DNA of 64,000 bases from Rhizobium sp. ARZ01 (GTDB lineage Bacteria; Pseudomonadota; Alphaproteobacteria; Rhizobiales; Rhizobiaceae): positions 186,001 through 250,000 of the forward strand of contig NZ_JACVAE010000004.1 in assembly GCF_014851675.1 (NCBI RefSeq), given 5' to 3'. Shown in pieces: positions 1 through 7,022 of the stretch. Both the position numbers and the translations under genes were made by a program. The first letter of the stretch is position 1; every line of letters starts with the position of its first letter. The notes under the pieces are model-generated. The model had not been told where the DNA came from. It made no database searches and worked only from the letters and a program-made list of their open reading frames with translations.

Positions 1-2
1 AG

Positions 3-1106
3 CTTGCCGAAGCGGGTGGCAATGAGACCGGTACCGCGGAGAAATGGCAGCTTCTCCGGGCGCTGACCGAGGCTCGCACGCACTACGGTCTGTCGGATCG
101 GACGATCGCGGTGCTGGAAGCGCTTTTGAGCTTCTACCCGGAAAAGGTCCTCGACGGTCGTACGCCGATCGTGGTGTTTCCATCGAACGCTGAACTGTCG
201 GTACGCTCGCGCGGTATGTCGCCAGCAACGTTGAGGCGCCATCTGGCGCAACTGCTTGCTACAGGAATGCTGATTCGGCGTGATAGCCCGAACGGTAAGC
301 GCTATTGCCGCCGCGACGACCGCGGCGTGGTGGAGGATGCATTTGGTTTCGATCTGGCACCTCTGGCGTTGATGGCGCACGAGATCCACGAACAGGCCGA
401 GCTCGCCCGCACAGAGGCCAGACGGTATCAAGCGCTGCGCGCAGAGGTGACGCTGCATCTGCGCGACGTCGCAAAGGTCATCGAGGCAGCCCTCTCTGAA
501 GGGCGCGCAGGCCCATGGCTGGATCACCAGTTCGCCCTGGCGGAACTATCGGGAAGGCTTGGGAGGTCGGCATCTACGGAGGCGCTCACCGAACGGAAAT
601 TGGCACTGATTTCGTTGCGGTGTCGAGTGGAGGAAGATTACCTAAATTCTCTTTCAAACGAAGAAATGAGCGGCAATGACCTTCAAGATGAGCGGCATAT
701 TCAGAATTCAAATTCAGACCCCTCTATTGAATTAAACGGCAATGAGTCCAAGCAAGCAGAGCCGTCGGCTGAAGGAACCGCACCGGAGCGCAAGGGGTTG
801 GCTATTAGCTTGAAGCGGGTTTTGGCAGTATGCCCGGAAATCAGGTCCTACGCGAAGGATGGCGTTGCCACCTGGGCGGAGTTCATCAAGGCCGCCGCAC
901 TGGTCCGCTCGATGCTCGGGATTTCGCCGGACGCCTATGAGAAGGCCCGCGCGGCGATGGGTGACGGGGCGGCTGCGGTGGTGATCGCCGCAATGCTTGA
1001 ACGGTCCGACCAGATCCGCTCACCGGGCGGCTACCTGCGCGAGTTGACCCGCAAGGCTGAGGCCGGGCAGTTCTCGGTCCTGCCGATGATCAAGGCGCTA
1101 GAGTGA
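3..1106 (+). CDS. repC: Plasmid replication initiator RepC (5' end outside window)
   Basis: This is the RepC initiator of a repABC replicon. The reading frame is open from base 3, so the gene begins upstream of the window; 367 codons are visible against about 400-440 for the family. A GTG at 111 is in frame, but the residues before it (KWQLLRALTEARTHYGLSDRTIAVLEAL) are clear RepC sequence, so 111 is not the start. The visible N-terminal part is the winged-helix region (AELSVRSRGMSPATLRRHL, then a GRRYC-like turn); the C-terminal part is a variable linker followed by a conserved helical domain ending at a TGA. In repABC plasmids the replication origin lies inside repC. The matching repA and repB should lie just left of the window. 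Confidence 0.93.
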   Translation, partial: LAEAGGNETGTAEKWQLLRALTEARTHYGLSDRTIAVLEALLSFYPEKVLDGRTPIVVFPSNAELSVRSRGMSPATLRRHLAQLLATGMLIRRDSPNGKRYCRRDDRGVVEDAFGFDLAPLALMAHEIHEQAELARTEARRYQALRAEVTLHLRDVAKVIEAALSEGRAGPWLDHQFALAELSGRLGRSASTEALTERKLALISLRCRVEEDYLNSLSNEEMSGNDLQDERHIQNSNSDPSIELNGNESKQAEPSAEGTAPERKGLAISLKRVLAVCPEIRSYAKDGVATWAEFIKAAALVRSMLGISPDAYEKARAAMGDGAAAVVIAAMLERSDQIRSPGGYLRELTRKAEAGQFSVLPMIKALE

Positions 1107-1298
1107 TCGCCATCGCGGACATGACGGCCCACTGAATGAGATCGAGCCAGCGAACCGCGCAACTTTGCGTCTTCGCCCGCTTTCCGCCACAGCTGAAAAA
1201 GGGTGAGGGTGAGGGAGAATAATTCCTTAAGCTGATGCTGATTTAGTGAGAAAATAGTGCGGCGATCGACGGTGCAGCAGCCAGGAGGAAGAGCGGGC

Positions 1299-1967
1299 AT
1301 GATTGTGGATGCCGGTGATCTGGAGCAGCGCCTCAGGCGCAGGCCCAAGCAGGAACGCAGCCGCGAGCGCGTCGAGGAGATTCTGCGGGTCGCAAAGGAG
1401 TTGATCGGCGAAAAGGGCATCGATGGCATGACGATGCGGGAAGTGGCGCTCCTGACCGGCGGCCCGATCGCCTCCGTCTACCAGTATTTCCCCAACAAGT
1501 CGGCGATCATCGCGATGCTCTATGAGCAGTATAGCGCCGAGACCCGCGCCGGCATCGAGGCAAGTCTTTCGGACGTTCGGGAACTGGCCGATATTCGCGA
1601 TGCAGCCGACGCGATCCTGGACGGCTACTATCTCCGCGTCGCCGGCGATCCGGCGATTCAGGACCTCCTCAACGCCATCCAGGCCGACAAGGAACTGCAG
1701 AACATGGACATCGTGGAGACGCGACACCAGGCCGAACTTTTTTGTGCGTTGTCGTCTCACCGGCTGGCGCAGGCCGAGCGCGAGCGCTTTGGTCGTCTGG
1801 TTTTCCTGCTTTTCCAACTGGCCGGCAGTATGGTGAGACTTGCGATCACGCTTCCGGCCGATGAAGCGGAAATGATGCTGGTGGATTTCAAGCAGATCAT
1901 GCACGGCCAGCTCGCGAGTTTCCGCTCGGCCGAAGCGCCGGAACTCAAGGCCCAAGAAAGCGCTTGA
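1299..1967 (+). CDS. TetR/AcrR-family transcriptional regulator
   Basis: This 222-aa protein has a TetR DNA-binding domain at residues 10-60 (SRERVEEILRVAKELIGEKGIDGMTMREVA, then SVYQYFPNKSAI). The rest is a helical ligand domain that I cannot match to a specific ligand. The ATG at 1299 is chosen because AGGAGGA sits at 1282-1288; an in-frame start at 1257 lacks such a site. The gene directly precedes the CopZ-like gene. The last bases of the TetR gene overlap the -35 element of a MerR-type promoter for that gene, so the two genes are probably not controlled together. Target unknown. Confidence 0.85.
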   Translation: MIVDAGDLEQRLRRRPKQERSRERVEEILRVAKELIGEKGIDGMTMREVALLTGGPIASVYQYFPNKSAIIAMLYEQYSAETRAGIEASLSDVRELADIRDAADAILDGYYLRVAGDPAIQDLLNAIQADKELQNMDIVETRHQAELFCALSSHRLAQAERERFGRLVFLLFQLAGSMVRLAITLPADEAEMMLVDFKQIMHGQLASFRSAEAPELKAQESA

Positions 1968-1994
1968 CCTTCCCACGTGGTAAAGGTTCAGGAT
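1964..1994 (+). promoter_or_regulatory. MerR-family (CueR/HmrR-like) promoter for the CopZ-like gene
   Basis: TTGACC at 1964-1969 and CAGGAT at 1989-1994 form -35 and -10 elements with a 19-bp spacer, the long spacing typical of MerR-activated promoters. The spacer carries the dyad ACCTTCCC...GGTAAAGGT (1967-1987), close to the copper-responsive CueR operator family. The -35 element overlaps the TetR stop codon. The regulator that would bind here is not adjacent; the only MerR gene nearby (4094-4528) reads as a CadR/ZntR type. Confidence 0.75.
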
Positions 1995-2021
1995 CCCTTC
2001 GTTCAACAGGGAACCAATGAA

Positions 2022-2246
2022 ATGCCGAACGAAACGACCCTTGCCTTCGCAGTCGAGGACATGACCTGCGGCCACTGCGTGCGAACCATCACCACGGCTG
2101 TGGAAGCGGCTTTCCCGGGCGCAAAAGTATCCGCCGATACCGCAACACATCGTGTCACCGTCTCCGGTATCTCTGACGTCCGCGCAGTCTCGGACGTCAT
2201 TGCCGCAGAAGGCTATACGCCGGTGGCGGTTGACGCGGCGGCCTGA
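2022..2246 (+). CDS. CopZ-like heavy-metal-associated (HMA) metallochaperone
   Basis: This 74-aa soluble HMA-domain protein carries the metal-binding motif MTCGHC near residue 13 and covers the whole small ferredoxin-like fold (through DVIAAEGYTPVAV). Proteins of this type carry Cu(I) in the cytoplasm and deliver it to exporters or regulators. The ATG at 2022 is preferred over a GTG at 1977, because the latter would fall inside the upstream promoter. The promoter at 1964-1994 suggests copper induction. No copper ATPase lies nearby: the ATPase at 4596 is of the Zn/Cd type, so the partner is probably elsewhere in the genome. Confidence 0.85.
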   Translation: MPNETTLAFAVEDMTCGHCVRTITTAVEAAFPGAKVSADTATHRVTVSGISDVRAVSDVIAAEGYTPVAVDAAA

Positions 2247-2407
2247 GAGTCCCCCGCACCTTGTGCGGATCTATACCGATCAGAGTATCATTCAATCCGG
2301 GCATCGGGGACGCGAAGCTGCATCCCTGAGGCTCGAATCCTGTGTCTGAAGGCTTTCGGCGCGGAACGGTCCGTCCAAAACCATGCCAACAGCGCGAGGT
2401 CGAGCCC

Positions 2408-3157
2408 TCAATGGATCGGCTTCGGCTCGCTGAGGACGCCACGCTTTTTCAAGCGACTTACTGCACCGGTAGCAACTCCGACCAACGCCAGCAGGCCGGC
2501 CAGGATGGCGAGGTAAGGGAGCCCCTGTGACAGCCCATCGTGGATTGCGGCGCGATAGAACTCGATGAGGAGTAGGGTGATCAAGGTTGCCGACATCGTC
2601 GAGTAGTCCTTTGCGATCACGCGCCGCAGGTTGAAGGACATGCCCTCCGTGGCGCTGCGAAAGCGTCCCAGCCGCGGCACCCACCGCGGTACATCCCGAC
2701 AATATGACCGGTAGGCGTCGTCGAACTTCTCCTGAAGGAAGTCCTCCTCGGCCAGAACGATGCACTGATAGATGAAGGCGAAGAGGCCGATTCCGAGCAT
2801 CACTGCCAGCGGATTTCCATTGAACAGGAACACGCCGGAATAGATGAGCATGTTGCCGACATAGAGCGGATTGCGGCATACGCCGAACATGCCTTCTGTA
2901 ACAAGATCCTTGGCATAGACACGTTTGTTCAGGCCTCCGCGCTGGATGTAGGCGTAACCGATGACGGTCGCCCTCAGGCCGAGGCCAGCGATGACCAGCA
3001 AGAGCGCGACAATGGCCTTAACCTGAACCGCCGTCGCACTGCCGGCCAACTGCGCCGGCGGTGGCGCCAGTAGAAACAGCGCCACAATAATGGCGGGGAA
3101 GAGCTGGTTGCGGTATTTGAAGAAGAAGTTTCCGATGCTGATCATGGCCGCGGTCAT
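2408..3157 (-). CDS. Isoprenylcysteine carboxyl methyltransferase (ICMT)-like membrane protein
   Basis: This 249-aa multi-pass membrane protein has the ICMT/PEMT-type C-terminal signature: RNPLYVGN, then EEDFLQEKFDDAYRSYCRDVPRW, where the glutamates and the VPRW segment shape the SAM-binding pocket in family members. About five hydrophobic segments are visible, plus an extra hydrophobic hairpin near the C terminus (LITLLLIEF, LAILAGLLALVGV). The start at 3157 is preceded by AGGAG. It lies 11 bp downstream of cmoA on the same strand, so the two are surely co-transcribed. In other bacteria such enzymes methylate thiols, lipids or prenyl groups; the substrate here is unknown. Confidence 0.8.
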   Translation of the reverse strand: MTAAMISIGNFFFKYRNQLFPAIIVALFLLAPPPAQLAGSATAVQVKAIVALLLVIAGLGLRATVIGYAYIQRGGLNKRVYAKDLVTEGMFGVCRNPLYVGNMLIYSGVFLFNGNPLAVMLGIGLFAFIYQCIVLAEEDFLQEKFDDAYRSYCRDVPRWVPRLGRFRSATEGMSFNLRRVIAKDYSTMSATLITLLLIEFYRAAIHDGLSQGLPYLAILAGLLALVGVATGAVSRLKKRGVLSEPKPIH

Positions 3158-3168
3158 GGGGCAATCTC

Positions 3169-3930
3169 CTACTTCACCGCGACGATGCCGCAGAAGTTGT
3201 ACCACCGGAAGAACACCTCGACGGTACGAAACCCGGCCTCCTTCAGGAGTTGGACGTTCTCGTCCAATCGATAGGGAATCAGCACGTTTTCCAGCGCTTC
3301 GCGCTTCTTTGATATCTCGATTTCCGAATAGCCGTTTCGCCTCTTGAAGTCGTAGTAGTGCTCGATGAACAGCCGGTTGAACGTGGTATCCTCGCTCGTG
3401 AGCTTCTCCACGAGCAGAAGGCAGCCACGGTCGTTGAGGCCGGCGTGAATCGCCTTCATCACGCGCTCGCGATGGAGCGGGCGGACGAATTGCAGCGTCA
3501 GGAGCATGGTCGCGACGCTGGCGTTCTCCATCTGGAAGCCGCAATTCAGGTCAACCACCTTAAGCTCGATCGGCCGGTTCGTGTTCGCAGCCCGGATCTT
3601 TTGCGCAGCCTTTTCCAGCATGTCAGGCGCGTTGTCGATGCCGATGAAGTGAACGTCCGGGTTGATCGCGTCGTCGAGCGCCAGCAGCGTCGTCGCGGTC
3701 GAGCAACCGATGTCATAGAGATTGGTCTGCGGCTGGGCAAAGTCAGCCGCCAGCTCGCAGACCATTCGCTGCATCTCTTCGTAGTAGGGGACGGAGCGGC
3801 TGACCATGTCGTCGAAGACATTGGCGACGGTCGCGTTGAAGGCGAAGTCGCCGACGGGAAGGTCATCGCGGGCGAAGACTTCGTCCTTGCGGTCGGTGCG
3901 TAACGGCAGGCGCGTCGCAATTTCGGCCAT
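3169..3930 (-). CDS. cmoA: Carboxy-S-adenosyl-L-methionine synthase (CmoA family)
   Basis: This 253-aa class I methyltransferase-fold protein closely follows E. coli CmoA as I recall it. It has the SAM motif DIGCSTAT, the IDNAPDMLE strand and the diagnostic block YYDFKRRNGYSEIEISKKREALENV. The Arg of the KKR step corresponds to Arg199 of E. coli CmoA, which contacts the carboxylate of carboxy-SAM. CmoA converts SAM and prephenate to carboxy-SAM, normally used by CmoB to modify tRNA wobble uridine. No cmoB is adjacent; the partner here is an ICMT-like membrane protein. The start at 3930 has GGGAG eight bases upstream; an ATG at 3936 is too close to it. Confidence 0.85.
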   Translation of the reverse strand: MAEIATRLPLRTDRKDEVFARDDLPVGDFAFNATVANVFDDMVSRSVPYYEEMQRMVCELAADFAQPQTNLYDIGCSTATTLLALDDAINPDVHFIGIDNAPDMLEKAAQKIRAANTNRPIELKVVDLNCGFQMENASVATMLLTLQFVRPLHRERVMKAIHAGLNDRGCLLLVEKLTSEDTTFNRLFIEHYYDFKRRNGYSEIEISKKREALENVLIPYRLDENVQLLKEAGFRTVEVFFRWYNFCGIVAVK

Positions 3931-4093
3931 CTGCATTTCTCCCAGGCTGGCGGGCAGGGCAAGACGCATTTAAGACCGTCCCCATCGCAAACTCGGCCGT
4001 CAGATCAACACTGCAAGCTGACAACCACCTGAATAGCCACCGCGGTGGGGAAGGGAGCAACATAACGCAATCCAGGGTTATATGCGCCGAATA

Positions 4094-4528
4094 TTAGCGC
4101 GGCGGCCGGTGATGGCGCTCACAGGCGCCGCACTGGGCCAGCGCCTCGATCACCTTGCATTCGGCGATCGTTCCGTGGCTGCAGCTGGAAAGCGTGCGCT
4201 CCAGCTCAGCTTCCAGCAGCTTCAGCCGCGCAATCCTTTGACGCACGTCCTCGAGCTGGCGCCGGGCGATCTCGTCGGCCTCCACGCAGGGCATGTCGGG
4301 ATGCTGCGACAAGTCGATCAGCTGCCGTACGGCTTCGATCGAAAGGCCGAGGTCGCGGGCGTGCAGGATGAAGACCAGTCTGTCATAGTGGCGCGCGGTG
4401 TAGCGGCGCTGGTTCCCGGCGTTGCGCTCCGGTTCCGGCAGGAGGCCGATCGACTCGTAGTAGCGGATCGTCTCGACCTTCGAGCCGCTGGCCTCGGCGA
4501 GCTTGCCGATCGAAAATGCGCGTTCCAT
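4094..4528 (-). CDS. MerR-family Zn/Cd/Pb-responsive regulator (CadR/ZntR/PbrR type)
   Basis: This 144-aa protein has a MerR helix-turn-helix (FSIGKLAEASGSKVETIRYYESIGLLP), the usual dimerisation helix and a C-terminal metal-binding end rich in Cys and His (SSCSHGTIAECKVIEALAQCGACERHH). A further Cys precedes the dimer helix (MPCVEAD). This Cys layout fits Zn/Cd/Pb sensors rather than copper sensors. It is divergent from the P-type ATPase at 4596, and the 67-bp gap between them holds a matching operator, so it almost certainly activates that gene. Confidence 0.88.
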   Translation of the reverse strand: MERAFSIGKLAEASGSKVETIRYYESIGLLPEPERNAGNQRRYTARHYDRLVFILHARDLGLSIEAVRQLIDLSQHPDMPCVEADEIARRQLEDVRQRIARLKLLEAELERTLSSCSHGTIAECKVIEALAQCGACERHHRPPR

Positions 4529-4540
4529 GGATATTTCCGC

Positions 4541-4571
4541 TTGAAGCTATAGTTACTACAGGAATTATAGG
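4541..4571 (+). promoter_or_regulatory. CadR/ZntR-type promoter-operator for the metal ATPase
   Basis: TTGAAG (4541-4546) and TATAGG (4566-4571) form a promoter with a 19-bp spacer. The spacer begins with the dyad CTATAGT-T-ACTACAG (4547-4561), whose arms match at six of seven positions. This CTRTAGT/ACTACAG pattern resembles operators of CadR/PbrR regulators. It lies between the divergent regulator and the ATPase gene. Confidence 0.8.
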
Positions 4572-4595
4572 TGGTGCAAATCAAGGAGATTTGCA

Positions 4596-6989
4596 ATGGA
4601 CGAGCAACTTCGCCGCAATGGGGCAGCCGGCACGGAAAGCACCAAGGCCGCAGTCACAGAGCACGATGCTGTACTAGGCGCCGGCCAGGATCGCGGCTGC
4701 GGTTGCTGTCACGACCACCATGATCATGGCCACACGCACGAAGCGGATCACCACGGCGGGCGATCGGTAGAAGAAGAGACCGGGCACGATCACACGCAGG
4801 CCGATGGGGTAGCCTGCGAGGTCGGGCACGATGCGGTTGCAGACGCGGCAATTCCCGAACCCGGAGACGGTTATCGCCGCTTCCGTGTTTCAGGGATGGA
4901 TTGTGCCAGTTGTGCCAACACCATCCGGACCGCCGTTGGTGGCATGCCGGGCGTTTCAGATGTCCGTGTCTCCATCCCGCGCGAAATGATGTTTCTTGCC
5001 GTCGACGAAGGCAGGACGCCGCTATCTGCCGTGTGCGAGCGGGTGCAGAGCCTCGGCTATGGCGTCGATGTCATCGCGGATGACACCCCTGCCCCACGGC
5101 CGACGCGTGTCGCCTGGTGGCGGACGACGAAGGGGCTGCATGCGATTGTTGGTGGCGCCATCACCGCTCTTGCCTTTGCGGTCAGCCAGCTGTCACCGGA
5201 AACCGGCCACATCATGTTTATCGCCTCGGCGATCCTTCTGGCACTACCCATCGCGCGTCGGGCCGTGGCCGCCGCTGTTGCCGGTGCCCCCTTCACCATC
5301 GAAATGCTGATGACGGTCGCCGTGATCGGCGCCGTCATCATCGGCGAGCCGGCAGAGGCGACGGTGGTCGTCTTCCTGTTCGCAACCGGCGAGGTGCTGG
5401 AAGGTTACGCGGCTGGCCGGGCCCGAGCCGGGATCGAGGCGCTCGCTTCGCTCGTGCCCGACCGTGCCTTCATCGAGGAGAACGGTATTGTGCGCGAGGT
5501 CCCTGCCTCCGAGATCCGCCCGGGCCATATTGTGCTGGCCCGACCCGGCGACCACGTAGCGGCCGACGGTACGGTCGTCGACGGACGCGCCCATCTCGAC
5601 GAGGCGGCGATCACCGGGGAAAGCGTTCCGGTCTCGCGTGGGCCCGGCGAGAAGGTCTTTGCCGGTTCTGTCGCGATCGATGCGGCGCTGAAGATCCGCG
5701 CCGAGAAGACGGCGGCCGACAACACGATCGCCCGGATCGTCGCTTTGGTCGAGGAGGCGCAGGATGCCAAGGCGCCCGCCGAACGCTTCATCGACGGCTT
5801 TTCGCGGATCTATACGCCGCTGGTCGCCGCACTCGGCCTGCTCGTCGCGATTGTCCCGCCGCTCTTCTTTGATGGCGACTGGGAGACCTGGATCTATCGC
5901 GGGCTGGCATTGCTTCTGATCGGCTGCCCCTGCGCGCTCGTTATTTCTGTACCCGCGGCGATCGCGTCCGCGCTGTCGTCGTCGGCGCGCGCCGGCATCC
6001 TCGTCAAGGGAGGCGTGATCCTTGAGACGCTGGCAAAGGCCGATGTCGTCGCCTTCGACAAGACGGGCACGCTGACCAAGGGCCGACCTGCGGTGACCGG
6101 AGGGTATGCGGCCAAGGGCACGGAAGACGGGTTGCTCGCGCTCGCCGCGGCGATCGAGGCCGGCTCGAGCCATCCTCTCGCAGAAGCGATTGTCGCCGAA
6201 GCAGCGAAACGCAAACTGGTGCCGGCGTCCGCATCCGGCGTTAAGGCGCTGGCTGGCCGCGGTGTGACCGGAACGGCTGAGGGGCGGACGATCTTCATCG
6301 GGGCACCGCGCTTTGCCGCGGAAGAGGGTGAGATCGGCCCGGCGCTTGCCGCGCAGATCGAGACTTTCGAACAGGCGGGCAACACGATCGCGGTCGTCGT
6401 CGCCGACGGGTTAGGCATTGGGGCGATTGCGCTCCGTGACGAGCCCCGTGACGACGCGCGGGAGGGCATAGCGGCGCTGAAGACGCTCGGTGTGCAAACG
6501 ATGATGCTCTCCGGTGACAACCCGGTCACGGCCTCGGCGATCGGGCGCTCGCTTTCGATCGATGACGCACGTGGCGGCCTTCTGCCGGCCGAGAAGGTCG
6601 AGGCGTTGCGGGCGATTTCGCAAAAACGTGGCACGGTGATGGTCGGCGACGGCATCAACGATGCGGCCGCCTTTGCCGCGGCCAGCGTCGGCATGGCGAT
6701 GGGATCGGGCACCGGGCTTGCGCGTGAAACCGCAGGCGTTGCGCTGATGGGCAACCGCGTGCTGGACGTGGCCCGCGCCATCGCACTCGGCCGGGCGGCG
6801 ATGGCGAATATTCGCCAGAACGTCACGATCGCCCTTGGGCTGAAGGCCGTCTTCCTTGTCACCACTGTCTTCGGTGTGACCGGGCTCTGGATTGCCGTCT
6901 TTGCCGATACGGGGGCCACGGTGCTCGTCACGCTGAACGCGATGCGTCTGCTCCTGCCGTCGGCGGGTACGGTCGCGGCGCGCGGGTAG
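4596..6989 (+). CDS. zntA: Zn2+/Cd2+/Pb2+-translocating P1B-type ATPase
   Basis: This 797-aa inner-membrane metal exporter starts with a Cys/His-rich tail (residues 33-66, CGCCHDHHDHGHTHEADHH) followed by an HMA domain with GMDCASC at residues 100-106. The transport motif CPC is at 444-446, followed by ALVISVPAA, as in the Zn/Cd/Pb (P1B-2) subgroup. The phosphorylation site is Asp488 in DKTGTLTKG, and the hinge reads MVGDGINDAAA. The C-terminal membrane segment has FADTGATVLVTLNAMRLL, the DxG motif of this subgroup. AAGGAG lies upstream of the ATG. The adjacent regulator and operator indicate induction by zinc, cadmium or lead. Confidence 0.93.
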   Translation: MDEQLRRNGAAGTESTKAAVTEHDAVLGAGQDRGCGCCHDHHDHGHTHEADHHGGRSVEEETGHDHTQADGVACEVGHDAVADAAIPEPGDGYRRFRVSGMDCASCANTIRTAVGGMPGVSDVRVSIPREMMFLAVDEGRTPLSAVCERVQSLGYGVDVIADDTPAPRPTRVAWWRTTKGLHAIVGGAITALAFAVSQLSPETGHIMFIASAILLALPIARRAVAAAVAGAPFTIEMLMTVAVIGAVIIGEPAEATVVVFLFATGEVLEGYAAGRARAGIEALASLVPDRAFIEENGIVREVPASEIRPGHIVLARPGDHVAADGTVVDGRAHLDEAAITGESVPVSRGPGEKVFAGSVAIDAALKIRAEKTAADNTIARIVALVEEAQDAKAPAERFIDGFSRIYTPLVAALGLLVAIVPPLFFDGDWETWIYRGLALLLIGCPCALVISVPAAIASALSSSARAGILVKGGVILETLAKADVVAFDKTGTLTKGRPAVTGGYAAKGTEDGLLALAAAIEAGSSHPLAEAIVAEAAKRKLVPASASGVKALAGRGVTGTAEGRTIFIGAPRFAAEEGEIGPALAAQIETFEQAGNTIAVVVADGLGIGAIALRDEPRDDAREGIAALKTLGVQTMMLSGDNPVTASAIGRSLSIDDARGGLLPAEKVEALRAISQKRGTVMVGDGINDAAAFAAASVGMAMGSGTGLARETAGVALMGNRVLDVARAIALGRAAMANIRQNVTIALGLKAVFLVTTVFGVTGLWIAVFADTGATVLVTLNAMRLLLPSAGTVAARG

Positions 6990-7022
6990 CGGCTGCCCCT
7001 TTGATCGTTGGCCGAGCGGTGC

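Noticed and set aside
4037..4048. Perfect 12-bp palindrome CCACCGCGGTGG upstream of cmoA, with weak promoter-like boxes on the minus strand
   Set aside because: The palindrome is off-centre between the boxes and GC-rich palindromes of this size can arise by chance here; no regulator matches it.
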